Notes: a model not told the origin generated them from the letters alone. A stretch of 64,000 nucleotides of DNA from Nocardiopsis metallicus (GCF_014201115.1 NZ_JACHDO010000001.1:4340001-4404000), one strand, 5' to 3'; counted from the first letter of the stretch, positions 25,344 through 34,019 are shown. Numbers and translations: made by a program.

Positions 25344-25676
25344 TCAGCCCTCGTTTCCCCCGTCCCACCGGGCCTGCCGCATGTTCACCCGATCACTGCC
25401 GGGGCGCATCGGGGTGCCCTCCTCGGCGTAGCGGGACAGGGCCCGCACCTCGTGCCCGGAGGCCGGCCGCCCGTCCGCGCGCACCACCCGCCACCAGGGC
25501 ACTCCCCCGCCCCACTGGGACATGACCGAACCCACCTGGCGGGGCCCGCCGCGGCCGACGTACTCGGCGATGTCGCCGTAGCTCATCACCCTGCCGGGCG
25601 GGATCCGCTCCACAACGGACAGGACGTCCTCGGTGTACTCGTCGGGTTCACCGTCCGGGGGCAGCGCCTCACTCAT
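25344..25676 (-). CDS. Alkyltransferase-like (MGMT-family) protein
   Basis: The 110-residue protein corresponds to the C-terminal DNA-binding domain of O6-alkylguanine DNA alkyltransferase: VVERIPPGRVMSYGDIAEYVG and the winged helix with the arginine finger GGPRQVGSVM. The active-site PCHR Cys is replaced (VPWWRVV), so it cannot accept alkyl groups and belongs to ATL proteins, which flag alkylated guanine for nucleotide excision repair. ATG 25676 begins MSEALPP; a GTG 18 bases upstream is an alternative. It lies 82 bp upstream of adnA on the same strand, as in related genomes. Confidence 0.88.
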   Translation of the reverse strand: MSEALPPDGEPDEYTEDVLSVVERIPPGRVMSYGDIAEYVGRGGPRQVGSVMSQWGGGVPWWRVVRADGRPASGHEVRALSRYAEEGTPMRPGSDRVNMRQARWDGGNEG

Positions 25677-25722
25677 GCGAGTGAGCCTAGCCACCCCCGC
25701 CGACAGTCACGCCCCGCTCCGG

Positions 25723-26109
25723 CTAGTCCGGGACGGCGTTGCTGTGCGACCCCCAGGCGAGCTCGGGGTCCCGCCTGCGCGCGGCCCTGGCCATGAACAG
25801 GCCGTAGGCCCCCAGGAGCGCGATGGCGCCGCCGCCGATCCACGCGGTCATCGCGGCCCCGGTGACGTGGGTGAACCCCAGCATCCACGGCAGGGCGAAC
25901 AGCACCAGCCCGCCGGCGAGCACACCGACCTCGCTCGACAGCGCACCGGGGCGGGTCAACGACACCGAGGCGGCCAGGATGACCCCCAGCCCCAGCACGA
26001 AGAACAGCCCTCCGGAGAATCCCAGCATCCCGTGCGCGACCCAGCTCAGGCCGACCACGAGACCGAGGGCGACCGCGACCCAGTCCGCCCAGCGTCCCTT
26101 CTCACGCAT
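25723..26109 (-). CDS. SPW-repeat membrane protein
   Basis: The 128-residue protein has four predicted membrane helices, in two similar halves. The motif WVAHGMLGF in the first half and ALPWMLGF in the second resemble the SPW repeat, found in small integral membrane proteins of unknown role. A strong GGAGG seven bases upstream fixes the ATG. It sits between the ATL gene and the terminator that follows moeZ, with 46 bp to the ATL gene. Confidence 0.72.
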   Translation of the reverse strand: MREKGRWADWVAVALGLVVGLSWVAHGMLGFSGGLFFVLGLGVILAASVSLTRPGALSSEVGVLAGGLVLFALPWMLGFTHVTGAAMTAWIGGGAIALLGAYGLFMARAARRRDPELAWGSHSNAVPD

Positions 26110-26210
26110 AACGCCACCTCCTTGCGGCGGGGACGGGCGCCGGTGGTCGGCACCGCGACCCGTGGATGACTTGTACCCGCTTCTGGGGGGTTACGCTCCC
26201 AAAACACGGC

Positions 26211-26240
26211 GGGCGGCGCGGGGAGTACCCCGCACCGCCC
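26211..26240 (-). terminator. Likely native moeZ terminator, now cut off by an IS
   Basis: GGGCGGTGCGGGG pairs with CCCCGCGCCGCCC around a 4-base loop on the minus strand; a GTGTTTTGGG tail follows a few bases on. It lies just past the left end of the IS that was inserted at the moeZ stop, so it probably ended the moeZ transcript before insertion. Confidence 0.6.
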
Positions 26241-26270
26241 GGAGGCGAACCACAGGCCCTAGCTTGGCGT

Positions 26271-27704
26271 TTAACCTGCTTGCTTGGCTCCGGGGTGCCC
26301 CGTAGTGCCCGTTTTGTTCTTCTTGGGAACCCCGTATCGGGGAGCTGGACGCTTGTTCTGGCTCCCCACCGGACGCCCCGGACCAGGCCCGCAGGATTTC
26401 GGTGCACCCACACACACCGGCAGGTCAGCGCGAATGTACCGAAACCCCCGACGCACCCGCGCCGGACTCATCCGGTCCGCTTCCACCAGCCGATGCCAGG
26501 GCAATCTGACCTGACGCGCCAACAACCGGGCCAGACGTAGCTGGGTATAGGCCACCACGACCAGCCAGGACCACCGGTCCGCCGATCGCGGGTCCCGTAG
26601 CCGGGGTGCGTTCCACCCCAACGACTGTTTGAGGAAGCGGAAGGTGTGCTCGATGTCGAACCGGCGCAAATAAGCCCACCACATCTGACTGACCTGCTCT
26701 GAGCGCATGCCGGTGGCTGAGGACCACAACCACAACGGTTTGGGATCGCGCCGCGAGGGCAAAGCCTGCACCTGCAACAACACCAGGGTGCCCTCGATCA
26801 CCGGTAGCTCACCGGGGTGCTCGGCCCAGGCTGAGCGGTGGGTCAGCCGGGGATGCATCCGATCCCAGGAGCGCGCGGTGGCACTGCCGTAGCGGCGGGT
26901 GGCAGCGGTGGTCACCGTCTCCGGCTCGGGCCAGGTATCGGGGGCGGCCATCCGTAGGGCAGCCCCGTGTTTGGGCGGGCGCCCGTTGGCTGAGATCGGT
27001 CGGTGCTCGGCTGGGCCGTAGAGCACCCGGTTGGAGGGCAACCGGCCCACCACCTGAACGGGCAGATCAGCGAGCAGATAGGCCAGACGAGGACTGTCAT
27101 AGCCCGCGTCAACCACCACCACAATGTCGGGATCGCCCTGCTGGTGGTGTTCAGCCCTGATCAATCGGGCGATCAGCTGGCGGACTTGGTGGGCGGTGAC
27201 GGTGGTGGGGTCCTCGTCACTGTGCAGGCGGCGCAGGTCCAGGGGCGCGGTCCAGGAGGTGGAGCCCTCTTCCAGTGCGACGATCATGGAGTAGGGCCAG
27301 CCCGGGACCATCTCGGCCTGGCCGGTGCCGCGCCCGTAGGTGTGGCACCAGGCCCGGTCAGGGCTGGTCCAGGCGTCCGGGCGCAGCCAGGGGGAGACAT
27401 CGCAGGCCAACACGATGCGCCCGTGGAAGCGGGGCAGGGGCAGCGAGGCCAGGATCGATCGCAGTTGGGTGGTGTCGATGCTTCCGTGGGCCAGGGCGGC
27501 GTAGGCCGAGCCGTGGCCGCGGTGGTGTTCGGGCTCCAGGGAGAGTTGTGCCAGGTGGCGCACGGGGGTCGGGGTGCTGACCAGGGCTTCGCAGACCTCG
27601 AAGAGGGCGTCAGCACGTGTGGTCAGGCAGGCGTGGAACTGGGAGCGGAATCGGGCCAATGTCGACAGTGGCTCGACAGGGGTGTGCTGGTGCAGCAGAC
27701 TCAT
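26271..27704 (-). CDS. DDE transposase of the CTAG-targeting IS
   Basis: A 477-residue transposase with an RNase H-like core: LACDVSPWLRPDA (first Asp), VVVVDAGYDSPRLAYLL (second Asp) and DIEHTFRFLKQSLGW (Glu). The arrangement and the long C-terminal tail are like the IS701/IS4-related putative transposases common in streptomycetes. Its TAA stop lies inside the IS inverted repeat. ATG at 27704 is followed by SLLHQHTP; an earlier in-frame start exists. An inverted repeat (ACGGCCTTCG with CGAAGGCCGT, about 27709-27768) covers the 5' leader and may limit expression. Confidence 0.85.
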   Translation of the reverse strand: MSLLHQHTPVEPLSTLARFRSQFHACLTTRADALFEVCEALVSTPTPVRHLAQLSLEPEHHRGHGSAYAALAHGSIDTTQLRSILASLPLPRFHGRIVLACDVSPWLRPDAWTSPDRAWCHTYGRGTGQAEMVPGWPYSMIVALEEGSTSWTAPLDLRRLHSDEDPTTVTAHQVRQLIARLIRAEHHQQGDPDIVVVVDAGYDSPRLAYLLADLPVQVVGRLPSNRVLYGPAEHRPISANGRPPKHGAALRMAAPDTWPEPETVTTAATRRYGSATARSWDRMHPRLTHRSAWAEHPGELPVIEGTLVLLQVQALPSRRDPKPLWLWSSATGMRSEQVSQMWWAYLRRFDIEHTFRFLKQSLGWNAPRLRDPRSADRWSWLVVVAYTQLRLARLLARQVRLPWHRLVEADRMSPARVRRGFRYIRADLPVCVGAPKSCGPGPGRPVGSQNKRPAPRYGVPKKNKTGTTGHPGAKQAG

Positions 27705-27790
27705 GGTGACGGCCTTCGTTGTGATCAGGTGTGTTCGTGGTTGAAGCACATGATCACGCGAAGGCCGTTGTGCTGTCCGGGAAACAACGA

Positions 27791-27824
27791 AGCCCGTGAC
27801 CGGGACGGTATCCGGTCACGGGCT
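27791..27824 (-). terminator. Hairpin at the entry end of the IS
   Basis: AGCCCGTGACCGG pairs perfectly with CCGGTCACGGGCT across an 8-base loop; on the minus strand TTCGTTGTTTCC follows. It faces transcription arriving from moeZ and probably protects the IS from read-through while acting as the present moeZ terminator. Confidence 0.7.
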
Positions 27825-27841
27825 CGAGGTTAAACGCCAAG

Positions 27842-29005
27842 CTAGTAGGTGGGCAGGCTCGGGTCGACCTGGTTGACCCAGGCCAGGACGCCGCCGCCGA
27901 CGTGCACGGCGTCGGCGAAACCGGCGGCCTTGACCGCGGCCAGGGCCTCCGCCGAGCGCACACCGGACTTGCAGTGCAGGACCACGCGCTTGTCCTGCGG
28001 CAGCTGCCCGAGGGCGTTGCCGTTGAGGAACTCGCCCTTGGGGATGAGCGTCGCACCCGGGATGCTGACGATCTCGTACTCGTTCTTCTCGCGCACGTCG
28101 ACGAGGTAGATCTCGTCGGGCTTGTTGTCCAGGAGCTCCTTGAGCTCCTTGGCGGTGATGGTCGAGTCCACGGCGGCCTGGGTGGCCTCCTCGGACACGG
28201 CACCGCAGAAGGCCTCGTAGTCGATGAGCTCGGTGACCGGCTCGGTCTCCGGGTCCTTGCGGACCTTGACCTCGCGCCAGGTCATCTCGAGGGCGTCGAA
28301 GATGAGCAGACGGCCGACCAGCGGGTCACCGATACCGGTGATCAGCTTGATCGCCTCGTTGACCATCACCGAGCCGATGGAGGCGCAGAGCACGCCCAGG
28401 ACGCCGCCCTCGGCGCAGGAGGGGACCATGCCGGGCGGCGGGGGCTCGGGGTACAGGTCGCGGTACTGGGGCCCGTACTCGTTCCAGAAGACGCTGACCT
28501 GGCCGTCGAAGCGGTAGATCGAGCCCCACACGTAGGGCTTGTTCAGGATGACGGCGGCGTCGTTGACCAGGTAGCGGGTCGCGAAGTTGTCCGTGCCGTC
28601 CAGGATCAGGTCGTAGGGGGCGAAGATCTCCAACGCGTTGTCCGACTCCAGGCGGTCCTGGTGCAGGATGACCTCGACGTTGGGGTTCACCTCCTTGATG
28701 CTGTCGCGGGCGGACTCGGCCTTGGGACGGCCGACGTCGCTCTGGCCGTGGATGATCTGACGCTGGAGGTTGGACTCGTCGACGACGTCGAAGTCGATGA
28801 TGCCGAGCGTGCCCACGCCCGCGGCGGCCAGGTACAGCAGGGCCGGGGAGCCCAGGCCGCCCGCGCCGACGACGAGCACCTTGGCGTTCTTCAGGCGCTT
28901 CTGGCCGTCCATGCCCACGTCGGGGATGATCAGGTGGCGCGAGTAGCGGCGCACCTCGTCCACGGTCAGCTCGGCGGCTGGTTCGACCAGCGGCGGCAGC
29001 GACAC
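27842..29005 (-). CDS. moeZ: MoeZ-type adenylyltransferase/sulfurtransferase
   Basis: The 387-residue fusion has an E1-like adenylation domain (GAGGLGSPALLYLAAAGVG ATP loop; DGTDNFATRYLVND) and a C-terminal rhodanese domain with the catalytic Cys in VVLHCKSGVRS. It adenylates the C-terminal glycine of small sulfur carriers (MoaD, ThiS, CysO type) and converts it to thiocarboxylate. The E1 zinc CxxC pairs of MoeB seem absent. ATG 29005 begins MSLPPLVEP. The stop TAG is part of the CTAG where the downstream IS inserted. Confidence 0.93.
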   Translation of the reverse strand: MSLPPLVEPAAELTVDEVRRYSRHLIIPDVGMDGQKRLKNAKVLVVGAGGLGSPALLYLAAAGVGTLGIIDFDVVDESNLQRQIIHGQSDVGRPKAESARDSIKEVNPNVEVILHQDRLESDNALEIFAPYDLILDGTDNFATRYLVNDAAVILNKPYVWGSIYRFDGQVSVFWNEYGPQYRDLYPEPPPPGMVPSCAEGGVLGVLCASIGSVMVNEAIKLITGIGDPLVGRLLIFDALEMTWREVKVRKDPETEPVTELIDYEAFCGAVSEEATQAAVDSTITAKELKELLDNKPDEIYLVDVREKNEYEIVSIPGATLIPKGEFLNGNALGQLPQDKRVVLHCKSGVRSAEALAAVKAAGFADAVHVGGGVLAWVNQVDPSLPTY

Positions 29006-29319
29006 GGTGACTCCTCATGACTGTTCGGATCGCTTCGCGTCCACCCGTACCAGGGGCCCACGGGGACATGGGGGCGGTGCGCGAAGCTGCTTGCACTTAT
29101 ACCCAACCTAACGGGTGGGGTTTTCCATTCCCACCCCGGGGAGGCGTGGTCCATGTCGCGTCCGCTCACCTCCCGCCCTCCCTCAACCAGGACGGACCGC
29201 GGGTTCATTCCACCGTTCCGCTCCACCGGCCCGACCGGCGCCCGCGCGGTCTCCCTTGCCCCGGAGCGGCCCGCGGGTAGTGTCGCTCATACGCTCCGCG
29301 ACGATGGTGGGAGGACCCC
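29006..29319. other. Divergent intergenic region upstream of moeZ
   Basis: These 314 bases hold the moeZ promoter (minus) and the promoter of the following small gene (plus). A plausible plus-strand pair is TTGCCC (29256-29261) and TAGTGT (29278-29283) with 16-bp spacing. No other element is recognised. Confidence 0.4.
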
Positions 29320-29550
29320 GTGGCAACGTCCGATCACAGTGGGAACAGACAGCGCGTCTCCGCCGCAGGCGAGGACCCGGCCTCGGCCGTGCCCGAAGCG
29401 GACGCCGCCGAACAGCGCGTCCCGGCGGGCGCCGAGGACTCCGAGGACTGGGCCGAGGCGGCCTCCGCGGAGACCTTCGAGCAGGCCAACGAGGCGGACG
29501 TGATCGAACAGGCCCGGGAGGCCGGCCTGGACGAGGAAGAGCGCCGCTGA
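29320..29550 (+). CDS. Small acidic hypothetical protein
   Basis: A 76-residue, strongly acidic, Ala/Glu-rich protein. The C-terminal segment EQANEADVIEQAREAGLDEEE recurs in short uncharacterised actinobacterial proteins. It has no signal peptide, membrane helix or cysteine and is probably largely disordered. The GTG start has GGGAGG five bases upstream and a plausible promoter about 40 bp before it. It sits between moeZ and the TetR gene. Function unknown. Confidence 0.65.
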   Translation: MATSDHSGNRQRVSAAGEDPASAVPEADAAEQRVPAGAEDSEDWAEAASAETFEQANEADVIEQAREAGLDEEERR

Positions 29551-29696
29551 CTCGGCGCGGCATGAGCCCGACAGGCCATCCCTCACGTATTTCAGCGCGC
29601 CCTCGTTACCCGTTTCACGCCCCGTCCGACCTGCGCGGCCGGTTATTCGACCCGCTTCATCTGGGACGTCGGTCGCTTCCTTCTGCCCGCGCCGAA

Positions 29697-29712
29697 CTTA
29701 CGCGGGAGTAAG
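29697..29712. promoter_or_regulatory. Candidate operator palindrome upstream of the TetR gene
   Basis: CTTAC-GCGGGA-GTAAG is an inverted repeat of 5-bp arms in an AT-richer spot, 117 bp before the TetR start. TetR proteins commonly bind such palindromes and autoregulate; binding here is inferred. Confidence 0.4.
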
Positions 29713-29828
29713 ATGAGGAAAAAGCTGCGGAACGCGACACAGAGCCGAGGCCGCGTCCGACAGCGTTAGCCAAGCAGATGTCCGGTGAATGGTGTGCATC
29801 TGCCATGCCGAGTTCGGAGGGTGTGGGT

Positions 29829-30476
29829 GTGACAGCTCCTTCAGACGCCCGCGCCCGGGGCACCCGCTTGCCCCGGGTCAGGCGCCGCCGCCAACTCCTG
29901 GCCGCAGCTCAGGAGATCTTCGTCGCCCGCGGGTACCACGCTGCGGCGATGGACGAGATCGCGGACCGCGCGGGTGTCAGCAAACCGGTCCTGTACCAGC
30001 ACTTCCCCGGGAAGCTGGAGCTCTACCTGGCGCTCTTGGAGGAACACTCCGAGGCGCTGGTCGAGAAGCAGCGAGAGGCTCTGGAGAGCACTGACGACAA
30101 CCGTCAGCGCGTGACCGCGAGCTTCCAGGCCTACTTCGACTTCGTCGCGGGCGACGGAGAGGCGTTCCGGTTGGTCTTCGAGTCCGACCTGCGCAACCTC
30201 CCCGCCGTGCGGGAGAAGAGCGAGGAGACGTTCCAGCGCTGCGCCGAGCTGATCGGCAAGGTGATCCGCCAGGACACCAGCATCTCCGACGAGGAGGCGC
30301 ACCTGCTCAGCATCGCCCTGGTCGGCATGGCCGAGACCAGTGCCCGGTACTGGCTGAACAACCACGGCTCGGTCCCCCAGGACGCCGCCGAGCAGCTGGT
30401 GGCCCGGCTGGCCTGGCGCGGGATCAGTGGTTGGGACCTCACCCGCTCCGCCGAGGAGACCGGGACCGAGGACTGA
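29829..30476 (+). CDS. TetR-family transcriptional regulator
   Basis: The 215-residue protein has an N-terminal TetR helix-turn-helix (LLAAAQEIFVARGYHAAAMDEIADRAGVSKPVLYQHFPGK condenses the full domain, about residues 22-60) and an all-helical ligand/dimer domain. It corresponds by position to the TetR gene between moeB/moeZ and rhlE in mycobacteria. The GTG start follows GGAGGG with five bases. The ligand is unknown. A palindrome upstream could be its operator. Confidence 0.9.
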   Translation: MTAPSDARARGTRLPRVRRRRQLLAAAQEIFVARGYHAAAMDEIADRAGVSKPVLYQHFPGKLELYLALLEEHSEALVEKQREALESTDDNRQRVTASFQAYFDFVAGDGEAFRLVFESDLRNLPAVREKSEETFQRCAELIGKVIRQDTSISDEEAHLLSIALVGMAETSARYWLNNHGSVPQDAAEQLVARLAWRGISGWDLTRSAEETGTED

Positions 30477-30765
30477 CGCCCCGCCGCCGCAGGACCCGCC
30501 CCCGGACGCGAAGGCGTTCGGGGGTCTTCCTTCCCACGACCCTCCGGTCGCGCATTATCCGCCCCGCGGAAAACGAAATCCACCAATCCCTGCCTATTCT
30601 TCAACAAAGGGTGGACAAATCCGCCCGCAGCGACCGATCAAAACGGTTCGAACTCTGCCCTACGGGTATCGCGGAAATGAGAAGTAACGCGCTTCTCTTC
30701 GCCGTATCCGTCTGACACCGGCCACCGGTGGCCCGGCGGAACCAGCGATTCGGGGGTGAAGACGT

Positions 30766-31569
30766 ATGGACATGGGTCAGGGGCTGATGGACGCCTGGCA
30801 GGCGATCGTGGGTTTCGTGCCGTCGCTGCTGGGCTTCCTGGTGATTCTGGTACTGGGCTGGATCATCGCCTGGCTGGTGGGCAAGGCCGTCGCCAAGGGC
30901 CTGCACGGCGTCGGACTGGACCGCGCGCTCCACCGCGGTGGCGTGGCGCAGTACTTCGAGAACAGCCGCTGGACCGCCAGCGAGCTGGGCGGGAAGATCA
31001 TCTACTACGTCGGCCTGCTGTTCGTCCTGACGATGGCGTTCAACGTCTTCGGGCCGAACCCGGTCAGCACACTGCTCAGTGACGTCATCGCGTGGATCCC
31101 GCACGGCATCGTGGCCCTCGTGATCATCGTGGTCACGGCCATGATCGCCAAGGCTGTCCGGGACCTCGTCGACGGCGCTCTGGGCGGGCTGTCCTACGGG
31201 CGCATCCTGGCCAACGTGGCCGCCGTGGCCGTCCTGGCCCTCGGTGTCATCGCCGCTCTGAACCAGATGGGCGTGGCCGTGTCCGTCACCCTGCCGGTGC
31301 TGATCGCGGTGCTGGCCACGGTCGGCGGCATCCTGGTCGTCGGTGTCGGCGGCGGTCTGATCAAGCCGATGCAGTCGCGCTGGGCGCGCTGGCTGGAGGT
31401 CGCGGAGCGCGAGACCGGCCGGATCGGCGACGAGAGCAGCTACCAGGCCGGGCGTGAGGCGGCGATGAGCCGCCCGGGCACCACGGCCGAGCAGGCCGAG
31501 GCGGCCAAGGAGACCAAGGAGGCCGCCACTCTGCCGGGGCGGCGCGCCAAAGGTGGTGAGCCCACCTAG
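30766..31569 (+). CDS. TM-helix repeat (MscS-related) membrane protein
   Basis: The 267-residue protein has about five hydrophobic helices: SLLGFLVILVLGWIIAWLVG, IIYYVGLLFVLTMAF, GIVALVIIVVTAMIA, ILANVAAVAVLALGV and VLIAVLATVGGILVVGVGGG. The alternation of helices with amphipathic stretches (AKAVRDLV, KAVAKGLH) is that of the conserved TM helix repeat linked to small-conductance mechanosensitive channels. It lacks the cytosolic beta-domain and portal of MscS, so channel activity is uncertain. The C-terminal ~55 residues are charged and Ala/Glu-rich. ATG with GGGGGTGAAG upstream. Confidence 0.75.
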   Translation: MDMGQGLMDAWQAIVGFVPSLLGFLVILVLGWIIAWLVGKAVAKGLHGVGLDRALHRGGVAQYFENSRWTASELGGKIIYYVGLLFVLTMAFNVFGPNPVSTLLSDVIAWIPHGIVALVIIVVTAMIAKAVRDLVDGALGGLSYGRILANVAAVAVLALGVIAALNQMGVAVSVTLPVLIAVLATVGGILVVGVGGGLIKPMQSRWARWLEVAERETGRIGDESSYQAGREAAMSRPGTTAEQAEAAKETKEAATLPGRRAKGGEPT

Positions 31570-31618
31570 TGCGCCTGCCTGGTGACCGCTGAGGGGCGTT
31601 CCCGGGGGCACTTGGGTA

Positions 31619-31642
31619 CCGGGCGGTAACTTGACCGCCCGG
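31619..31642 (+). terminator. Terminator-like hairpin after the TM-helix gene
   Basis: CCGGGCGGT pairs with ACCGCCCGG across a 6-base loop, 50 bases past the stop codon. Confidence 0.5.
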
Positions 31643-31752
31643 CACTCCTGGGCCGTCTGAGGCCCGGGGACACGTGAAGCACCGGGGCAAGGAGAGAGGG
31701 CGGGGCCCAACGGCCTCGCCCTCGTCGTTCGTGTCGCCGGTGCGACTCGCCG

Positions 31753-31995
31753 TCACAGGAAGTCGGAGTCACGCAGTTCCTGCCGGGAAAGGTGTTCGAT
31801 ACGCCGAAAGGCGAGCACCCCGGTGGCGATCATCGGAAGGAAAGCCAACCAGAAGACGATGCTTCCGGGACCAGTGAACACCATCGACGCGAGTGCGACG
31901 ACGAAGATCAGGGCGAAAAGCGCGAAGTCGACGCGATCCTGCTGGATCAGGACGCCGACCGGTGGGCGCGCCGCCCCATGCCGACCGCTCCTCAT
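31753..31995 (-). CDS. Small two-helix membrane protein, unknown function
   Basis: An 80-residue protein with two adjacent hydrophobic helices (FALFALIFVVALASMVF and IVFWLAFLPMIATGVLAF) and a charged C-terminus ending RRIEHLSRQELRDSDFL. The ATG at 31995 has AAAGGA six bases upstream; an ATG two codons earlier overlaps that site. No family recognised. It lies between convergent and divergent neighbours with no operon partner. Confidence 0.6.
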   Translation of the reverse strand: MRSGRHGAARPPVGVLIQQDRVDFALFALIFVVALASMVFTGPGSIVFWLAFLPMIATGVLAFRRIEHLSRQELRDSDFL

Positions 31996-32261
31996 TCGCA
32001 TTCCTTTCTCGCGGCTCTTCGGGCCGCTCCGCCAGTTACGGTGCCCGGGAACCGCCTGGACCCTGATAACACCGTGAATCCCACGTTGCATTCCGCAGGC
32101 CACCGGTCGCACCGGGGCGAACCTGGCCGAAGTGAGCCACCACGAGTTCGCCGGTACGTTTCAGAGTACGCCCAGTAACGGCTTTTCGCCGGAGAACCGG
32201 TCGGGTGACGAACGCGCGAGGGTTCGCGGCATAGATCACACCGCCTGCGGACGTGACCAAC

Positions 32262-32573
32262 CTAGCGGACGAAACCGCGCTCCTTCGCCAGCCGGCAGAT
32301 CGCGAGAATCCGGAGGGTCTCCCAGTCGTAGTCCGCGTCGTCGGAGCCCCAACCCCGTTCGAGGCAGCCGTCGAGAAAACCGTGGAGGTAGGTCCCGAGC
32401 GTGTTCGCGGTGAGTTCGGCGCCGCTGGAGACGATGCCTTCGCACACCTGTGCGGCGTGCTGATCCAGCTCAGCGCACATCCAGGGCGCTACCGGCCCAT
32501 CGAGCGGGCCGATCTTGTGGAAGTCACGGGTGAGTCCGGCCAGCGGGTGGCGCACGGAGGTCCCACGGGGCAT
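32262..32573 (-). CDS. Hypothetical protein, about 103 residues
   Basis: From ATG 32573 the protein is helical, with PLAGLTRDFHKIGPLDGPVAPW, CAELDQHAAQVCEGI and GTYLHGFLDGCLERGWG. It ends with DWETLRILAICRLAKERGF, which reads as a conserved helix. It resembles small actinobacterial proteins of unknown function (DUF6401-like by memory; not verified). A longer frame upstream encodes no conserved sequence. Four cysteines are present; no zinc motif. Function unknown. Confidence 0.6.
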   Translation of the reverse strand: MPRGTSVRHPLAGLTRDFHKIGPLDGPVAPWMCAELDQHAAQVCEGIVSSGAELTANTLGTYLHGFLDGCLERGWGSDDADYDWETLRILAICRLAKERGFVR

Positions 32574-32748
32574 GGAAGTACCTACTCGCGTGGTCAGGAG
32601 ACGGGAAACTCCATCGACTCTATGTGCGCCGAACCAATGGATCGTAACGAATGTGTTGGAAATTACCCGCCCTTGACCAAGCGGGGCCAAGTTCCGGCAA
32701 AACACCCAACAAGAGCTGAAACCACTGCCAGCAAGGCGATACGGGGTC

Positions 32749-33447
32749 TTATTCGGCCAATCCCATCGCGGTGAGTCGCGCGGCGTGGCCCTCGGTGAGG
32801 GAGGCGAACATCCGGCTGACCGCGGCGAGATCGCCCAGCCCGGAGTCACCGGCCTTCTTCGCCTTCTCCGCGACCTTCTCGTCCCGGGCCAGCAGCGCGG
32901 CCAGCCGCGGCCGGTCCACGGCCACCGCCTGCGCCTGGCTCAGCGCCTCGCCGACCAGACGGCGGGCCCACAGGGACAGCCGTCCGGCGAGCCTGGGGTC
33001 CTCTTCCAGGGCGGCGCGTACCTGCTCGGCGACGAACTCGGCGCGCTCGGTCTCGGCCAGTACGTCCTCGACGAGCACGCGGGTGTCCTCGTCGGCCAGC
33101 GCGGCGACCTTGCGGTAGAAGTCACCGGCGATGCCCTCGCCGACGTAGGTCTTGACCAGGCTCTCCAGCCAGCTCTGCGGCTCGGTGCGCTCGTTCCAGG
33201 AGTCCAACGGCCCGACGAAGGGCGCCATGGCCATCTCCGGGTCCACCCCGAGCTCCACCAGGCGCCCGCGAAGCGCCTGGTAGTGGTTCTGTTCGGCGGC
33301 GGCCAACCCGGCCAGCTGCCCCTTGGTCCGCAGCGAGGGCGCCAGTCCGGCGTCGTCGGCGAGACGGAAGAAGGAACCGAGCTCGGCGTAGGCGAGCAGT
33401 CCGAGCAGATCGATCACGCCGGGGTCGGCAGAGGGGCCTTGGGTCAT
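32749..33447 (-). CDS. Ferritin-like fold protein (MiaE-like)
   Basis: The 232-residue helical protein matches the MiaE_2-type ferritin-like family. Candidate di-iron ligands include Glu in AYAELGSFFRL, the E-x2-H pair in AAEQNHYQAL, and Glu in VLAETERAEFVAEQV. The family is named after the tRNA ms2io6A hydroxylase, but the actinobacterial members are uncharacterised. The position next to the rhlE-type helicase gene, divergently transcribed, is conserved in actinobacteria, hinting at an RNA-related role. ATG 33447. Confidence 0.78.
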   Translation of the reverse strand: MTQGPSADPGVIDLLGLLAYAELGSFFRLADDAGLAPSLRTKGQLAGLAAAEQNHYQALRGRLVELGVDPEMAMAPFVGPLDSWNERTEPQSWLESLVKTYVGEGIAGDFYRKVAALADEDTRVLVEDVLAETERAEFVAEQVRAALEEDPRLAGRLSLWARRLVGEALSQAQAVAVDRPRLAALLARDEKVAEKAKKAGDSGLGDLAAVSRMFASLTEGHAARLTAMGLAE

Positions 33448-34019
33448 GTCCGTCAGAGTATCGCTCGGGCTCCCCAGCACCCAACCGGGGACTAAACGCC
33501 CGCCGAAGGCGGTTGCACACTCTGGGAGCGGGTACGGTCACCGCCGTCCGAGCACGGTCCACAGCGGGTTCCACTGCACAGTGAAGCGCTATGTGCACCG
33601 GGCGAACCAGCAGCTAGACTCAGCGTGATGACCGGCGTGCATGATCGCGGCGCCGCGTCCCGCACCCCCGCGACGCGGGCCTCTCCCGCGAGCACGTACC
33701 GGCGCCGCGGACGCGGGCGCCCAGCGATGTGTCCAGCCGGACACCACAACGTGTCCTCACGAGCAGTGCGGCGTGAGGGAGCAACGGCCCACGCGCCCAG
33801 CGACGCACCGCACACGACAAACCAGCGGATGGAACCGAGACATCGCGGCCAGGGTGACCCCCGGGCCGCGCGGGTCCAGTCGGCAGCGCCACCACGGCTC
33901 CCTCGCCGAAGCGGGAACCTGGTGAGCCGCGCCCTCCGCGGCGGCCAGAAGCCGCCCGCGACCGCATCCCGCCGCGGCCACGAACAACACTGCGGCCCGC
34001 CTAGATGGAGGCTTGAGCC
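33448..34019. other. Long intergenic/leader region before rhlE
   Basis: A 572-bp stretch without a supported gene between the divergent ferritin-like gene and rhlE. A TAGACT at about 33614 could be a -10 and would give a leader near 400 nt. Several GC-rich inverted repeats occur (for example CGCGGGCCTCTCCCGCG near 33677). Frames open on both strands have no domain. Long leaders are common for DEAD-box helicase genes that autoregulate; this is inference here. Confidence 0.45.

Larger units (their letters stand above)
26263..27841 (-). mobile_element. 1.58-kb insertion sequence with CTAG target duplication
   Basis: Inverted repeats CTTGGCGTTTAACCT (26263-26277) and its complement (27827-27841) bound the element. 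CTAG at 26259-26262 and 27842-27845 is the apparent 4-bp target duplication. It carries one intact transposase. The right CTAG contains the moeZ stop codon, so moeZ stays full length. I do not assign the IS family. Confidence 0.85.

Noticed and set aside
22934..25525. An 863-codon open frame on the plus strand
   Set aside because: Antisense to adnA; high GC at third positions keeps the opposite frame open. No motif found.
30640..30700. Possible tRNA (GGTTCGAA motif)
   Set aside because: No acceptor stem or D/anticodon arms fit around the motif. No tRNA or rRNA gene was recognised in the window.
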